NCBI GenBank assembly: GCA_963761615.1
Contig: CAVXGU010000003.1
Coordinates: 620,001 to 684,000, forward strand
Length of the DNA: 64,000 bases
Reading direction: 5' to 3'
Source of the DNA: CAVXGU01 sp963761615
GTDB lineage: Bacteria; Acidobacteriota; Vicinamibacteria; Vicinamibacterales; CAVVIG01
Shown: positions 55,780 through 63,516 of the stretch, one piece after another
How the letters are laid out: each line of letters begins with the position of its first letter
How positions within the stretch are numbered: position 1 is the first letter of the stretch
The notes under the pieces: generated by a model
The model's database searches: none
The model's input: the letters and a program-made list of their open reading frames with translations, nothing else
What the model was told of the DNA's origin: nothing
Made by a program: the position numbers and the translations under genes

Positions 55780-56893
55780 CGCGTCACGTCCACCCGCCGT
55801 GGTGTCCCGCCTTCGAGCTGCCGGCCTGGGCACGATCGCCGAAAAGCTGGACGGCGGCGAGCGTCTGGATCTCCTCGACGGCGTGCGCCTGTTCGAAACG
55901 CCCGATCTGCTCGCGGTCGGCTGGCTCGCGAACCGCGAGCGCGAGCGCCGGTTCGGCGCGCGCACCTTCTACAACCACAACATCCGGCTCGAGGCCACCA
56001 ACGTCTGCGTGGCCAGCTGCCTGTTCTGCTCGTTCGCGCGCCTGAAGCCGGGCGACGCCGGCGCCTACACCCTGTCCCTCGAGCAGGCGTGGGACAAGCT
56101 GCGGCAGCGGCGCGACCAGGCCCTCACCGAGATTCACATCGTCAACGGCCTGCATCCCGACCTGCCGTTCGACTACTACACGGAGCTGCTCCGGGGTTTC
56201 AAGCGCATCCGCCCGGACGTGCACCTCAAGTGCTTCACCGCCGTCGAGATCGCGTTCTTCGCGGATCTCTACGGCATGACCGACGAGCAGGTGCTCCGCG
56301 AGCTGATGGCGGCCGGCCTCGACTCCCTGCCGGGCGGCGGTGCGGAGGTCTTCGCCGAGCGCGTTCGCCGGAAGATCTGCCACGACAAGTGCGGAACCGA
56401 ACGCTACCTGGACATCCACCGCACGGCGCACCGCCTCGGCCTGCGCACGAACGTGACGATGCTCTACGGACACATCGAGACGGTCGAGGAGCGCGCCGAC
56501 CACATGCTGCGCGCCCGCGCGCTGCAGGACGAGACGGGCGGCTTTCAGGCGTTCATCCCGCTGGCGTTCCATCCCGACAACAACCAGATGCGCAAGCTCC
56601 CCGCGCCGAGCGCGGCCGACACGCTGCGCGTCCATGCCGTCGCGCGGCTGATGCTCGACAACATCCCGCACGTGAAGGCGTTCTGGATCGCGACCGGCAT
56701 CGAGGTGGCGCAGACCGCGCTGTGGTTTGGCGCCGATGACCTCGACGGCACCGTCCAGGAGGAGCGCATCTATCACATGGCGGGGTCCACGACGCCGCAG
56801 GCGATGACGCCCCGCGAGATCGAGCGCCTGATCGCGGCCGCCGGCCGGGAGCCGGTCGAGCGCGACACCCTCTACCACGTCGTCTCGCACTAG
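55712..56893 (+). CDS. mqnE: aminofutalosine synthase
   Basis: Radical SAM enzyme of the futalosine menaquinone pathway, joining 3-[(1-carboxyvinyl)oxy]benzoate and SAM. The cluster motif is ATNVCVASCLFCSFAR (C-x3-C-x2-C). EIHIVNGLHPDLPFDYY, GLDSLPGGGAEVF and GLRTNVTMLYGHIET fit MqnE rather than MqnC. 393 residues from GTG 55712; the first 30 are encoded by the inverted-repeat region and family similarity begins near VVSRLRAAGLGTIAEKL, so the true start may be later. Confidence 0.9.
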   Translation: MVMGEPVTRSSPHAVTTLQDHHIASRPPAVVSRLRAAGLGTIAEKLDGGERLDLLDGVRLFETPDLLAVGWLANRERERRFGARTFYNHNIRLEATNVCVASCLFCSFARLKPGDAGAYTLSLEQAWDKLRQRRDQALTEIHIVNGLHPDLPFDYYTELLRGFKRIRPDVHLKCFTAVEIAFFADLYGMTDEQVLRELMAAGLDSLPGGGAEVFAERVRRKICHDKCGTERYLDIHRTAHRLGLRTNVTMLYGHIETVEERADHMLRARALQDETGGFQAFIPLAFHPDNNQMRKLPAPSAADTLRVHAVARLMLDNIPHVKAFWIATGIEVAQTALWFGADDLDGTVQEERIYHMAGSTTPQAMTPREIERLIAAAGREPVERDTLYHVVSH

Positions 56894-56941
56894 CGAGCCC
56901 GGAGCCGGGAGCCCGGAGCCGCTATAATCCGGGAAGCGGCG
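56894..56941 (+). promoter_or_regulatory. nadA promoter inside a small GGAGCC repeat
   Basis: Units of GGAGCC and GGGAGCCC repeat four times (56896-56921) and run directly into TATAAT at 56923-56928. Transcription would start only about six or seven bases before the nadA ATG at 56942, leaving almost no leader. A -35 box is not obvious within the repeat. Confidence 0.5.
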
Positions 56942-58090
56942 ATGTCCACACTCATTCCCGTCCTGACGGCCTACGAGAAGGAGCACATCTCGGAGCGGCA
57001 GCCGCTGCCCGAGCCCTACCTCGGTCTGTCGGACGAGGAGATGGACGCGCGCATCGCGGCCGCACGGGCGGCGCTCGGCCGGCGCCTCGTCATCCTCGGG
57101 CACCACTATCAGCGCGACGAGGTGATCAAGTTCGCCGACTACACCGGCGACTCTTACAAGCTGGCGCAGCAGGTGAGCCGTCACCCGGACGCCGAGTTCA
57201 TCGTGTTCTGCGGCGTGCACTTCATGGCCGAGAGCGCCGACGTGCTGAGCGGGCCCGCGCAGCAGGTGATCCTGCCGGATCTCGCCGCCGGCTGTTCGAT
57301 GGCCGACATGGCGGCCATCGAACAGGTCGAGATGTGCTGGCAGGAGCTGGAGCAGATGGGCGTCCGCGGCGGCGCCTCGTCGTTCGTGCCGGTCACGTAC
57401 ATCAACTCCGCGGCGGCGATCAAGGCGTTCTGCGGCGAGCGCGGCGGCGTCGTCTGCACCTCGTCGAACGCGGCGGCGACGCTGGCGTGGGCATGGGCGC
57501 GCGGCGAGCGCGTCCTGTTTCTCCCGGACCAGCACCTCGGGCGGAATACCGCGTACGCGATGGGCGTCCCGCTCGACGAGATGGTCGTCTGGGATCCCAA
57601 CGAGGCCTGGGGCGGCCTGGAGCCCGAGGCCGTCAGGCGCGCGCGGATCGTGCTCTGGAAGGGCCACTGCTCGGTGCATGCGCGGTTCACCGTGCGGCAG
57701 ATCGAGCTCCTGCGCCGCGAGCATCCGGGCATCCGTGTGATCGTCCACCCCGAGGTGCCCTGGGACGTCGTGCAGGCCGCCGACACCTCGGGCTCGACCG
57801 AGCACATCATCCGGACGGTACGCGAGAGCCCGGCCGGCTCGATCTGGGGCGTGGGCACGGAGATCCACCTCGTGAACCGCCTGGCCGCCGACCTCGCGCC
57901 GGAACGGACGGTGCTGTCCGTCGACCCGTTCGGCTGCCTGTGCTCGACGATGTTCCGGGTGTCGCCCAACCATCTGCTGTGGGCGCTCGACGGCCTCGTC
58001 GAGGGTGAGGTGCGCAACCGGATCGCGGTCCCCGCGGGACAGACACACTGGACGAAGGTGGCGCTCGACCGCATGCTTGCCATTTCGTAG
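56942..58090 (+). CDS. nadA: quinolinate synthase
   Basis: Condenses iminoaspartate and DHAP to quinolinate for NAD, using a [4Fe-4S] cluster (382 residues). Motifs: ILGHHYQRDEVIKFADYTGD, VFCGVHFMAESADVL, DLAAGCSMADM (ligand Cys), WKGHCSVHARF (ligand Cys) and DPFGCLCSTMFRV (third ligand). nadB and nadC are not nearby. As an Fe-S enzyme it is a client of the isc genes. Confidence 0.95.
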   Translation: MSTLIPVLTAYEKEHISERQPLPEPYLGLSDEEMDARIAAARAALGRRLVILGHHYQRDEVIKFADYTGDSYKLAQQVSRHPDAEFIVFCGVHFMAESADVLSGPAQQVILPDLAAGCSMADMAAIEQVEMCWQELEQMGVRGGASSFVPVTYINSAAAIKAFCGERGGVVCTSSNAAATLAWAWARGERVLFLPDQHLGRNTAYAMGVPLDEMVVWDPNEAWGGLEPEAVRRARIVLWKGHCSVHARFTVRQIELLRREHPGIRVIVHPEVPWDVVQAADTSGSTEHIIRTVRESPAGSIWGVGTEIHLVNRLAADLAPERTVLSVDPFGCLCSTMFRVSPNHLLWALDGLVEGEVRNRIAVPAGQTHWTKVALDRMLAIS

Positions 58091-58174
58091 GCCCGCCTTG
58101 CACGTCCCTCGTGCCCGGAAGTACGATCGAGCGGTTCTGCAACCGACGAAATCCGACGCTTGAAGGAGGACTCG

Positions 58175-58780
58175 ATGGCTCACACACTTCCGCCTCTTCC
58201 GTATGCGACCGACGCGCTCGAGCCGCATATCGACAAAATGACGATGGAGATCCATCACGGGAAGCATCACGCGGGATACGTGAACAACCTGAACGCCGCG
58301 CTCGAGAAGCATCCCGAGCTCCAGTCCAAGAGCGTGGAAGACCTGCTCCGCGGCATCAGCTCGGTGCCGGAGGACATCCGCACGGCCGTGCGCAACAACG
58401 GCGGCGGTCACGCCAACCACTCGATGTTCTGGCAGATCATGGCCCCCAAGGCCGGCGGCGCCCCGTCGGGCGCGATCGCCGACGCCATCAAGTCCTCGTT
58501 CGGCGGCTTCGACGCGTTCAAGGAGCAGTTCAGCAAGGCCGCCATGGGACGCTTCGGCAGCGGCTGGGCGTGGGTGCTCGACCAGGGCGGCGGCAAGCTC
58601 TCGATCGAGAGCACCGCGAACCAGGACAGCCCGCTGATGGACGGCAAGACGGTGGTGTTCGGGCTGGACGTCTGGGAGCACGCGTACTACCTGAAGCACC
58701 AGAACCGCCGCGCCGAGTACATCGGCGCCTTCTGGAACGTCGTCAACTGGCCGGCAATCAACAAGCGGCTCGGAGCCTAG
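58175..58780 (+). CDS. sodA: superoxide dismutase (Fe/Mn)
   Basis: A 201-residue Fe/Mn-SOD. The four metal ligands are seen in EIHHGKHHAGYV, HANHSMFWQIM and FGLDVWEHAYYLKHQN (Asp and His). GGGHANHSMFW with Gly-His and the WAWVLD segment fit Mn or cambialistic forms; the metal cannot be decided with certainty. AAGGAGGA lies five bases before the ATG. Likely cytoplasmic, no signal peptide. Confidence 0.94.
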   Translation: MAHTLPPLPYATDALEPHIDKMTMEIHHGKHHAGYVNNLNAALEKHPELQSKSVEDLLRGISSVPEDIRTAVRNNGGGHANHSMFWQIMAPKAGGAPSGAIADAIKSSFGGFDAFKEQFSKAAMGRFGSGWAWVLDQGGGKLSIESTANQDSPLMDGKTVVFGLDVWEHAYYLKHQNRRAEYIGAFWNVVNWPAINKRLGA

Positions 58781-58792
58781 GCGCGCGTCGAC

Positions 58793-58865
58793 GGCTGGAC
58801 GGGTTGGGTCGGCTGGAGCTGGCTCGCAGGGGCCCTGCGTCTCCAACCCATCCGGCCCGTCCACC
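58793..58865. repeat. two inverted 24-25 bp arms between sodA and a membrane-protein gene
   Basis: Left arm 58793-58817 (GGCTGGACGGGTTGGGTCGG...) and right arm 58842-58865 are imperfect reverse complements. Further CCAACCCATCC units follow up to about 58885, three bases before the next ATG (58888). No T-run is present, so it is not a standard terminator. Confidence 0.7.
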
Positions 58866-58887
58866 CTCTCCAACCCATCCAACCTGA

Positions 58888-59682
58888 ATGGTCCTCTTTC
58901 TCTTCCTCGTCCATCTCGCGGTCGGCATCCTCGTTTCGCTGCTCTTCGTGTCGAAGGACGCCGGGATCAAGTTCTTCCGGTTCAACGCCGGCATGGCGGC
59001 GATCCTGATCGCCGTGGCGCTGGCGTTCCGTCCGGGCGATCAGAGCGTGTCGTCGATCGATTACGTTGCGCTCGCCGCGCTGTGGTCGTCGGAGGCGCTG
59101 ATCGTGCTGTACTGGGCGACGATCGGGCGCGTCTTGACGCGCGTGCGGCCCCTGCTCCTCGGGACGGCCTCCGGCGTCGCGGTCGTGACCCTCGTGGCGG
59201 AGGCGCTGTCGGTGTCGGCCGGCCGCTCGATCGGCTTTCAGACCCTCACGGTCGCCAGTTTCCTGAGCTCGGCCGCGCTGCTCGGGGGGGCATGCACGGC
59301 GATGGTGCTCGGCCACTGGTACCTGATCCTGCCGTCGATGGAGGTGACGCACCTGCAGGCGATCGTCAAGCTGCACATCGCGTCGATGGTCGTGCGGGTG
59401 GTCGTCGTCGGCGCCGCGGTGTTCTTCGCCATCGCGACCTGGCAGCCCGGCATGGGGCCGAGCTTCCGCGGCTACATCTTCTCGGTGGGCGGCATCTTCT
59501 TCTGGCAGCGCGTCCTGTTCGGGCTGCTGGGGCCGGCGCTCCTCTCCTATCTGACGTGGGAAACGGCCAAGATCCGCTCGACCCAGTCGGCCACGGGCAT
59601 CCTCTACGTCGACTTCTTCACGGTGGTCGTGGGCGAGGTGCTGGCGAAGTACCTGCTGCTCGCGACCCGCGTGCCCGTATAG
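58888..59682 (+). CDS. integral membrane protein of unknown function
   Basis: A 264-residue protein with about eight hydrophobic segments spread over the whole length. Notable polar spots in membrane segments are GACTAMVLGHWYLILPSMEVTHLQ (residues about 138-160), with His and Glu that could bind a cofactor, as in heme or quinone proteins. No family recognised. Its stop codon overlaps the -10 box of the SRP RNA gene. Confidence 0.65.
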   Translation: MVLFLFLVHLAVGILVSLLFVSKDAGIKFFRFNAGMAAILIAVALAFRPGDQSVSSIDYVALAALWSSEALIVLYWATIGRVLTRVRPLLLGTASGVAVVTLVAEALSVSAGRSIGFQTLTVASFLSSAALLGGACTAMVLGHWYLILPSMEVTHLQAIVKLHIASMVVRVVVVGAAVFFAIATWQPGMGPSFRGYIFSVGGIFFWQRVLFGLLGPALLSYLTWETAKIRSTQSATGILYVDFFTVVVGEVLAKYLLLATRVPV

Positions 59683-59695
59683 TAAAGTGAAGGTT

Positions 59696-59826
59696 TCGCG
59701 GGCTGCACCGCGGTCCGGAACCTGTGCAATGTCCGCCCGCGAACCGCGTCAGGGCCGGAAGGCAGCAGCGCTAAGCGGACCCTGACATGTGCCGCAGGCC
59801 CTCCGGACCGCGGTGAAGCCCGCGAC
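59696..59826 (+). ncRNA. ffs: signal recognition particle RNA (small bacterial type)
   Basis: The conserved SRP apical domain is present: GTCAGGGCCGGAAGGCAGCA followed by GCGCTAAGCGGACCCTGAC, giving the GGAA tetraloop and the asymmetric internal loop bound by Ffh. The ends pair over more than 20 bases (TCGCGGGCTGCACCGCGGTC with GACCGCGGTGAAGCCCGCGA). TATAGT at 59678-59683 is a likely -10 box. It ends eight bases before dnaX. Confidence 0.92.
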
Positions 59827-59833
59827 ACTCCCC

Positions 59834-61513
59834 ATGTCCTATCAGGTCATCGCGCGGAAATGGCGGCCCCAGCGGTTCGACGATGTCGTCGGACAGCAGG
59901 CGGTGACGCGGACGCTGCGCAACGCGTTGACGAGCGGGCGGCTGGCCCAGGCGTTCGTGTTCGCGGGGCCGCGCGGCGTCGGCAAGACCACGACCGCACG
60001 GATCCTGGCGCGCGCGCTGAACTGCGAGAAAGGGCCGACACCGGACCCCTGCGGCGTCTGCGAGGCCTGTGTCGAGATCGCCGAAGGGCGCGACATCGAC
60101 GTCCTCGAGATCGACGCCGCGACGCACACCGGGATCGACAACGTCCGCGAGGTGATCATCTCGGGCCTGTCGATCATGCCCGTGCGCGACCGCTACAAGG
60201 TGTTCGTGATCGACGAGGTACACCAGCTCTCCACGCCCTCGTTCAACGCCCTCCTGAAGTCCATCGAGGAGCCGCCCCCGCACGTCGTGTTCGTGATGGC
60301 CACGACCGAGCTCGACAAGATTCCCGAGACGGTGCTGTCGCGGTCGCAGGTGTTCGAGTTCCGTCCAATCGGCACCCGGGCCATCGCCGATCAGCTGCGG
60401 CGCATCGTCGACGCGGAACGGATCGAGACCGACGAACAGTCGCTGCAGCTCGTCGCGCGGGACGCGGACGGCAGCATGCGCGATGCCGAGAGCAAGCTCG
60501 ACCAGGTGATCGCGTTCACCGGCAACGTCATCACCGTGGACGACGTGGCGACGGTGCTGGGGCTCGTCGGCCGCGATCTGCTGATCGACGTGGCGCAGGC
60601 CGTGGCGGACGATGACGCCGCGGCGGCGTTCGCGCTGGCCGGCCGCGCGGTGGAACTGGGCTACGACCTGCGGCTCGTGTGCCGCGAGCTCGCGCGGCTG
60701 TCGCGCGACCTGCTGGTGCTGAAGGTCGATCCGGCGCGCATCGCCGATCCCGAGATCGCCGGCGAGCAGGAGCGCGAGCGGCTGACGGAGCTCGTCGCCC
60801 GGTTCTCGCGCGAGGATCTGCTCCGCGCGTTCGACCTGCTGGCGCGGGCGGAAAACGAGATCCGCGGGGCGGCGCAGCCGAGGTATCACCTGGAGATGGC
60901 GCTGCTCCGCTGGATCTACCTGCGCAAGCTCGTGCCGATCGAGGATCTGATCCGCGGCGGCGGCGGCGGATCGGCCGTCGTCGCGCGGCCTCCGGCGGCG
61001 TCCCGCCGCCCGGCGGCCCCGCGCCAGGCGTCGCCCGGACGGGCCTCCGTCGCACCACGCCCCCCGGAACCGGAAGAACCGGAAGAACCGGGAGAACCCA
61101 GGGAACCGGCAGCACCCGGTCTGAAAGACGCCCTCCTCGCCGAGATCCGGAAGAGCAAGGCGGTCTTTTACAATACGGTCGTCGCGCAGGCGCAGGCGAT
61201 CGACGTGACGGGCGATCGGATCACATTCACGTTTTCGCCGGCGCAGCGGTCGCTCCAGAACGTGTTCGACCAGAACCGCGCGTGGCTGGAGTCGCTGGCG
61301 CGGCAGGCGAGCGGCCGGGGGATCGTGGTGGCCAGCGTGCAGGGGAGCGTGCGGCCGGCCGCCGAGGATCGGCCGGCGGGCAGCGAGGCCGGCGGGGGGA
61401 GCGCGCCGGCCGACAAGAAGGCCGCGCTGCGCGAGCAGGCGCTGGCCGACGCCAGCGTCCGGACGCTGCTGGAGGTCTTTCCGGCGGAGATCCGCGACGT
61501 GGAGGAGATGTAG
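59834..61513 (+). CDS. dnaX: DNA polymerase III subunits gamma and tau
   Basis: Clamp-loader ATPase (559 residues). AAA+ motifs: FAGPRGVGKTTTARILARAL (Walker A), zinc site C-x8-C-x2-C-x2-C around NCEKGPTPDPCGVCEACVE, FVIDEVHQLS (Walker B) and sensor VMATTELDKIPETVLSRS. After residue 375 a Pro/Ala/Arg linker includes EPEEPEEPGEPREP, encoded by near-identical 9-base units (about 61069-61110). Start at MSYQVIARKWRPQ; the frame extends into the SRP RNA gene but has no family similarity there. Confidence 0.94.
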   Translation: MSYQVIARKWRPQRFDDVVGQQAVTRTLRNALTSGRLAQAFVFAGPRGVGKTTTARILARALNCEKGPTPDPCGVCEACVEIAEGRDIDVLEIDAATHTGIDNVREVIISGLSIMPVRDRYKVFVIDEVHQLSTPSFNALLKSIEEPPPHVVFVMATTELDKIPETVLSRSQVFEFRPIGTRAIADQLRRIVDAERIETDEQSLQLVARDADGSMRDAESKLDQVIAFTGNVITVDDVATVLGLVGRDLLIDVAQAVADDDAAAAFALAGRAVELGYDLRLVCRELARLSRDLLVLKVDPARIADPEIAGEQERERLTELVARFSREDLLRAFDLLARAENEIRGAAQPRYHLEMALLRWIYLRKLVPIEDLIRGGGGGSAVVARPPAASRRPAAPRQASPGRASVAPRPPEPEEPEEPGEPREPAAPGLKDALLAEIRKSKAVFYNTVVAQAQAIDVTGDRITFTFSPAQRSLQNVFDQNRAWLESLARQASGRGIVVASVQGSVRPAAEDRPAGSEAGGGSAPADKKAALREQALADASVRTLLEVFPAEIRDVEEM

Positions 61514-61526
61514 CGCGAGCACGAGA

Positions 61527-61727
61527 GGCAGTGCCTGCGGCCATGCCGAGGCGAGGACGGGGAACTCCGAGGCGAGGCATCGGCGTGAGTTCGCGGCGGG
61601 GTGGGGCCCCGCTGCCAGTGAGAGCGGCAGGCGCCTGCGGCCATGCCGAGGCGAGGACGGGGAACTCCGAGGCGAGGCATCGGCGTCAGTTCGCGGCGGG
61701 GGTGGGGCCCCGCCGCCAGTGAAGAAG
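61527..61727. repeat. 100-bp unit repeated twice in tandem
   Basis: Two copies (61527-61626 and 61627-61727) are almost identical: the block from CCTGCGGCCATGCCGAGG recurs exactly 100 bases later (61534 and 61634), with only a few changes and one extra G in copy 2. Each copy contains inner repeats of CCGAGGCGAGG and the palindromic GGGGCCCC. It lies between dnaX and ebfC. A conserved coding role is unlikely. Confidence 0.9.
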
Positions 61728-61744
61728 GCGAGTTCGACGTGAAC

Positions 61745-62038
61745 ATGCAGCAGATGCAGCAGATGATGAAGCAGGCGCAGCAGATGCAGGAGCGCCTGCA
61801 GAAGCAAATGGCCGAGCTTCGGATCGAGGCCACGGCGGGCGGCGGCATGGTCACGGTGGTGGTGAACGGCGCCAAGCAGATCCAGTCACTCACGATCGAT
61901 CCCGAGGTCGTCTCGAAAGACGATGTCGAGATGCTGCAGGACCTGATCGTGGCGGCCGTCAACGACGCCCAGCGTAAAGCCGACGAGGCGCTGGCCCAGC
62001 AGATGGGCGGGATGCTGCCTCCCGGGTTCAAGCTCTAA
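61745..62038 (+). CDS. ebfC: YbaB/EbfC nucleoid-associated protein
   Basis: A 97-residue DNA-binding protein of the YbaB family. It begins MQQMQQMMKQAQQMQERLQK and continues with GGGMVTVVVNGAKQIQSLTID and LQDLIVAAVNDAQRKADE, ending GMLPPGFKL. The order dnaX-ebfC-recR is conserved across bacteria. recR starts directly after its stop. Confidence 0.94.
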   Translation: MQQMQQMMKQAQQMQERLQKQMAELRIEATAGGGMVTVVVNGAKQIQSLTIDPEVVSKDDVEMLQDLIVAAVNDAQRKADEALAQQMGGMLPPGFKL

Positions 62039-62632
62039 GTGTCGCTTCCCGACCCTCTTCTGCACCTCATCGAGGAGCTCCAGCGGTTGCCCGGGATCGG
62101 CCCCAAGGGCGCCCAGCGGCTCGCGTTCCACCTGCTGCGGACGCCGCGGGAGGACACCGAGCGGTTCGTGTCGGCGCTGCGCGACGTGAAGGAGCGCGTC
62201 ACGTACTGTTCGGTGTGCAACAACATCACCGACGTCGATCCCTGCCGGTTCTGTGCGAGCTCCGACCGCGAGCGCGACGTGATCTGCGTCGTCGAGGAGC
62301 CGCAGAACGTCGCAGCGATCGAGAGGACGCGCGACTTCAAGGGCACGTACCACGTGCTGATGGGCGCCCTGTCGCCGCTCCAGGGGGTCGGGCCGGACGA
62401 GCTCAAGATCAAGGGGCTGCTCGCCCGGATCCAGGGCGGGGTGCGCGAGGTCATCCTCGCCACCAATCCGAATGTGGAGGGCGAGGCGACGGCGCTCTAC
62501 CTGGCGCGGCTCCTCAAGCCGCTCGGCGTGAAGGTGACGCGCATCGCGATGGGTGTCCCGGTTGGCAGCGACCTCGAGTATGCCGACGAAGTGACGATGC
62601 ACAAGGCGCTCGAAGGGCGGCGCGAGGTGTAG
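62039..62632 (+). CDS. recR: recombination mediator RecR
   Basis: A 197-residue DNA repair protein that works with RecO and RecF to load RecA. The helix-hairpin-helix is in RLPGIGPKGAQRLAFHLL, the zinc finger in YCSVCNNITDVDPCRFC and the Toprim domain in ICVVEEPQNVAAIERT. GTG start immediately after the ebfC stop. Confidence 0.95.
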   Translation: MSLPDPLLHLIEELQRLPGIGPKGAQRLAFHLLRTPREDTERFVSALRDVKERVTYCSVCNNITDVDPCRFCASSDRERDVICVVEEPQNVAAIERTRDFKGTYHVLMGALSPLQGVGPDELKIKGLLARIQGGVREVILATNPNVEGEATALYLARLLKPLGVKVTRIAMGVPVGSDLEYADEVTMHKALEGRREV

Positions 62633-62639
62633 ACGGCCG

Positions 62640-63236
62640 ATGTTGCCGCAGGCCTATCAGCTGCCCGTCGCGATCGTGCTCATCCTGAGTGGGGCGCTCA
62701 CCTGCTTCGCGGGGCTGCGGCTGTTCCGGATCATCCTCGGCATCTACGGGTTCATCGGCGGCGCGCTGGTGGCCAGCTCGATGATGGGCCCGAGTCACAC
62801 GCTCGCCATGGTGGCGGCGGGCATCGTCGGGGGCATCGCGGGAGCGGTGATTCTGGTGCTGGCGTACTTCGTCGGCGTCGCGCTCATCGGCGCGGGTCTC
62901 GGCGCGCTGGCCACCCACCTGGTGTGGCACCAGGTGGTGAGGGCCGAGCCTCCGGCGGTGGCCGTCATCGTCCTGGCGGCGGCCGGGGCGATCGCGGCGA
63001 TGTGGCTGCAGCGCTACGTGATCATCGTGGCGACGGCATTCGGCGGCGCGTGGACGGTGATCGTGGGGGCGGCGGCCGCGGCGGGCCTGCGCGGCGGCGG
63101 CGCCGGCGGTCGCGCCTGGATTCTGTATCCGATTACGCCCGAGCCGCCCCGGCTGTCGGTCGTCGTCGTGTGGGTCGCGCTCGGTCTCGCCGGCACCGCT
63201 TTCCAGATCGCCACGACGAGCAAGAAGCGGAGATGA
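62640..63236 (+). CDS. multi-pass membrane protein (DUF4203/TMEM198-like)
   Basis: A 198-residue protein with about seven hydrophobic segments and very little else. Small-residue-rich helices such as GIVGGIAGAVILVLAYFVGVALIGAGLGA fit the DUF4203/TMEM198 pattern; function is unknown. It starts seven bases after recR and probably shares its transcript. Confidence 0.68.
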   Translation: MLPQAYQLPVAIVLILSGALTCFAGLRLFRIILGIYGFIGGALVASSMMGPSHTLAMVAAGIVGGIAGAVILVLAYFVGVALIGAGLGALATHLVWHQVVRAEPPAVAVIVLAAAGAIAAMWLQRYVIIVATAFGGAWTVIVGAAAAAGLRGGGAGGRAWILYPITPEPPRLSVVVVWVALGLAGTAFQIATTSKKRR

Positions 63237-63263
63237 GAGCAGGGGAACGTCGGGTCCATTTGA

Positions 63264-63293
63264 TTGACCCCGTTCGGCGCGATTGGCTACTAT
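63264..63293 (+). promoter_or_regulatory. promoter of tRNA-Asn
   Basis: TTGACC at 63264-63269 and TACTAT at 63288-63293 are 18 bases apart. A GC-rich discriminator follows, as is usual at stable RNA promoters. The predicted start is about 30 bases before the mature tRNA. Confidence 0.6.
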
Positions 63294-63330
63294 TAGGGGT
63301 TCCGTTCGTTCGTCGTCGGCCCGCCTGTGT

Positions 63331-63405
63331 TCCTCAGTAGCTCAATGGCAGAGCATCCGGCTGTTAACCGGAGGGTTGCTGGTTCGAGTCCAGCCTGAGG
63401 AGCCA
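63331..63405 (+). tRNA. tRNA-Asn (anticodon GTT)
   Basis: A 75-nt tRNA with encoded CCA. The acceptor arms are TCCTCAG and CTGAGGA. The anticodon stem CCGGC/ACCGG encloses a loop with GTT, and the T-loop is GGTTCGAGTCC. It stands alone between a membrane-protein gene and a DUF1326 gene. Confidence 0.95.
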
Positions 63406-63516
63406 ATCTTTTCAACGCCCCCAAGTCCTCGCGTCGGTTTTTCTGCCCAAGTCCGTAGAATTCACCTTGCTGGCGGAAACCGTTCGTCGACCCGCGTTCT
63501 TCGAAAGGATTCGACT

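Noticed and set aside
61527..61727. Insertion sequence remnant or coding repeat
   Set aside because: No transposase, no terminal inverted repeats or target duplications; the two copies are a simple tandem of about 100 bp.
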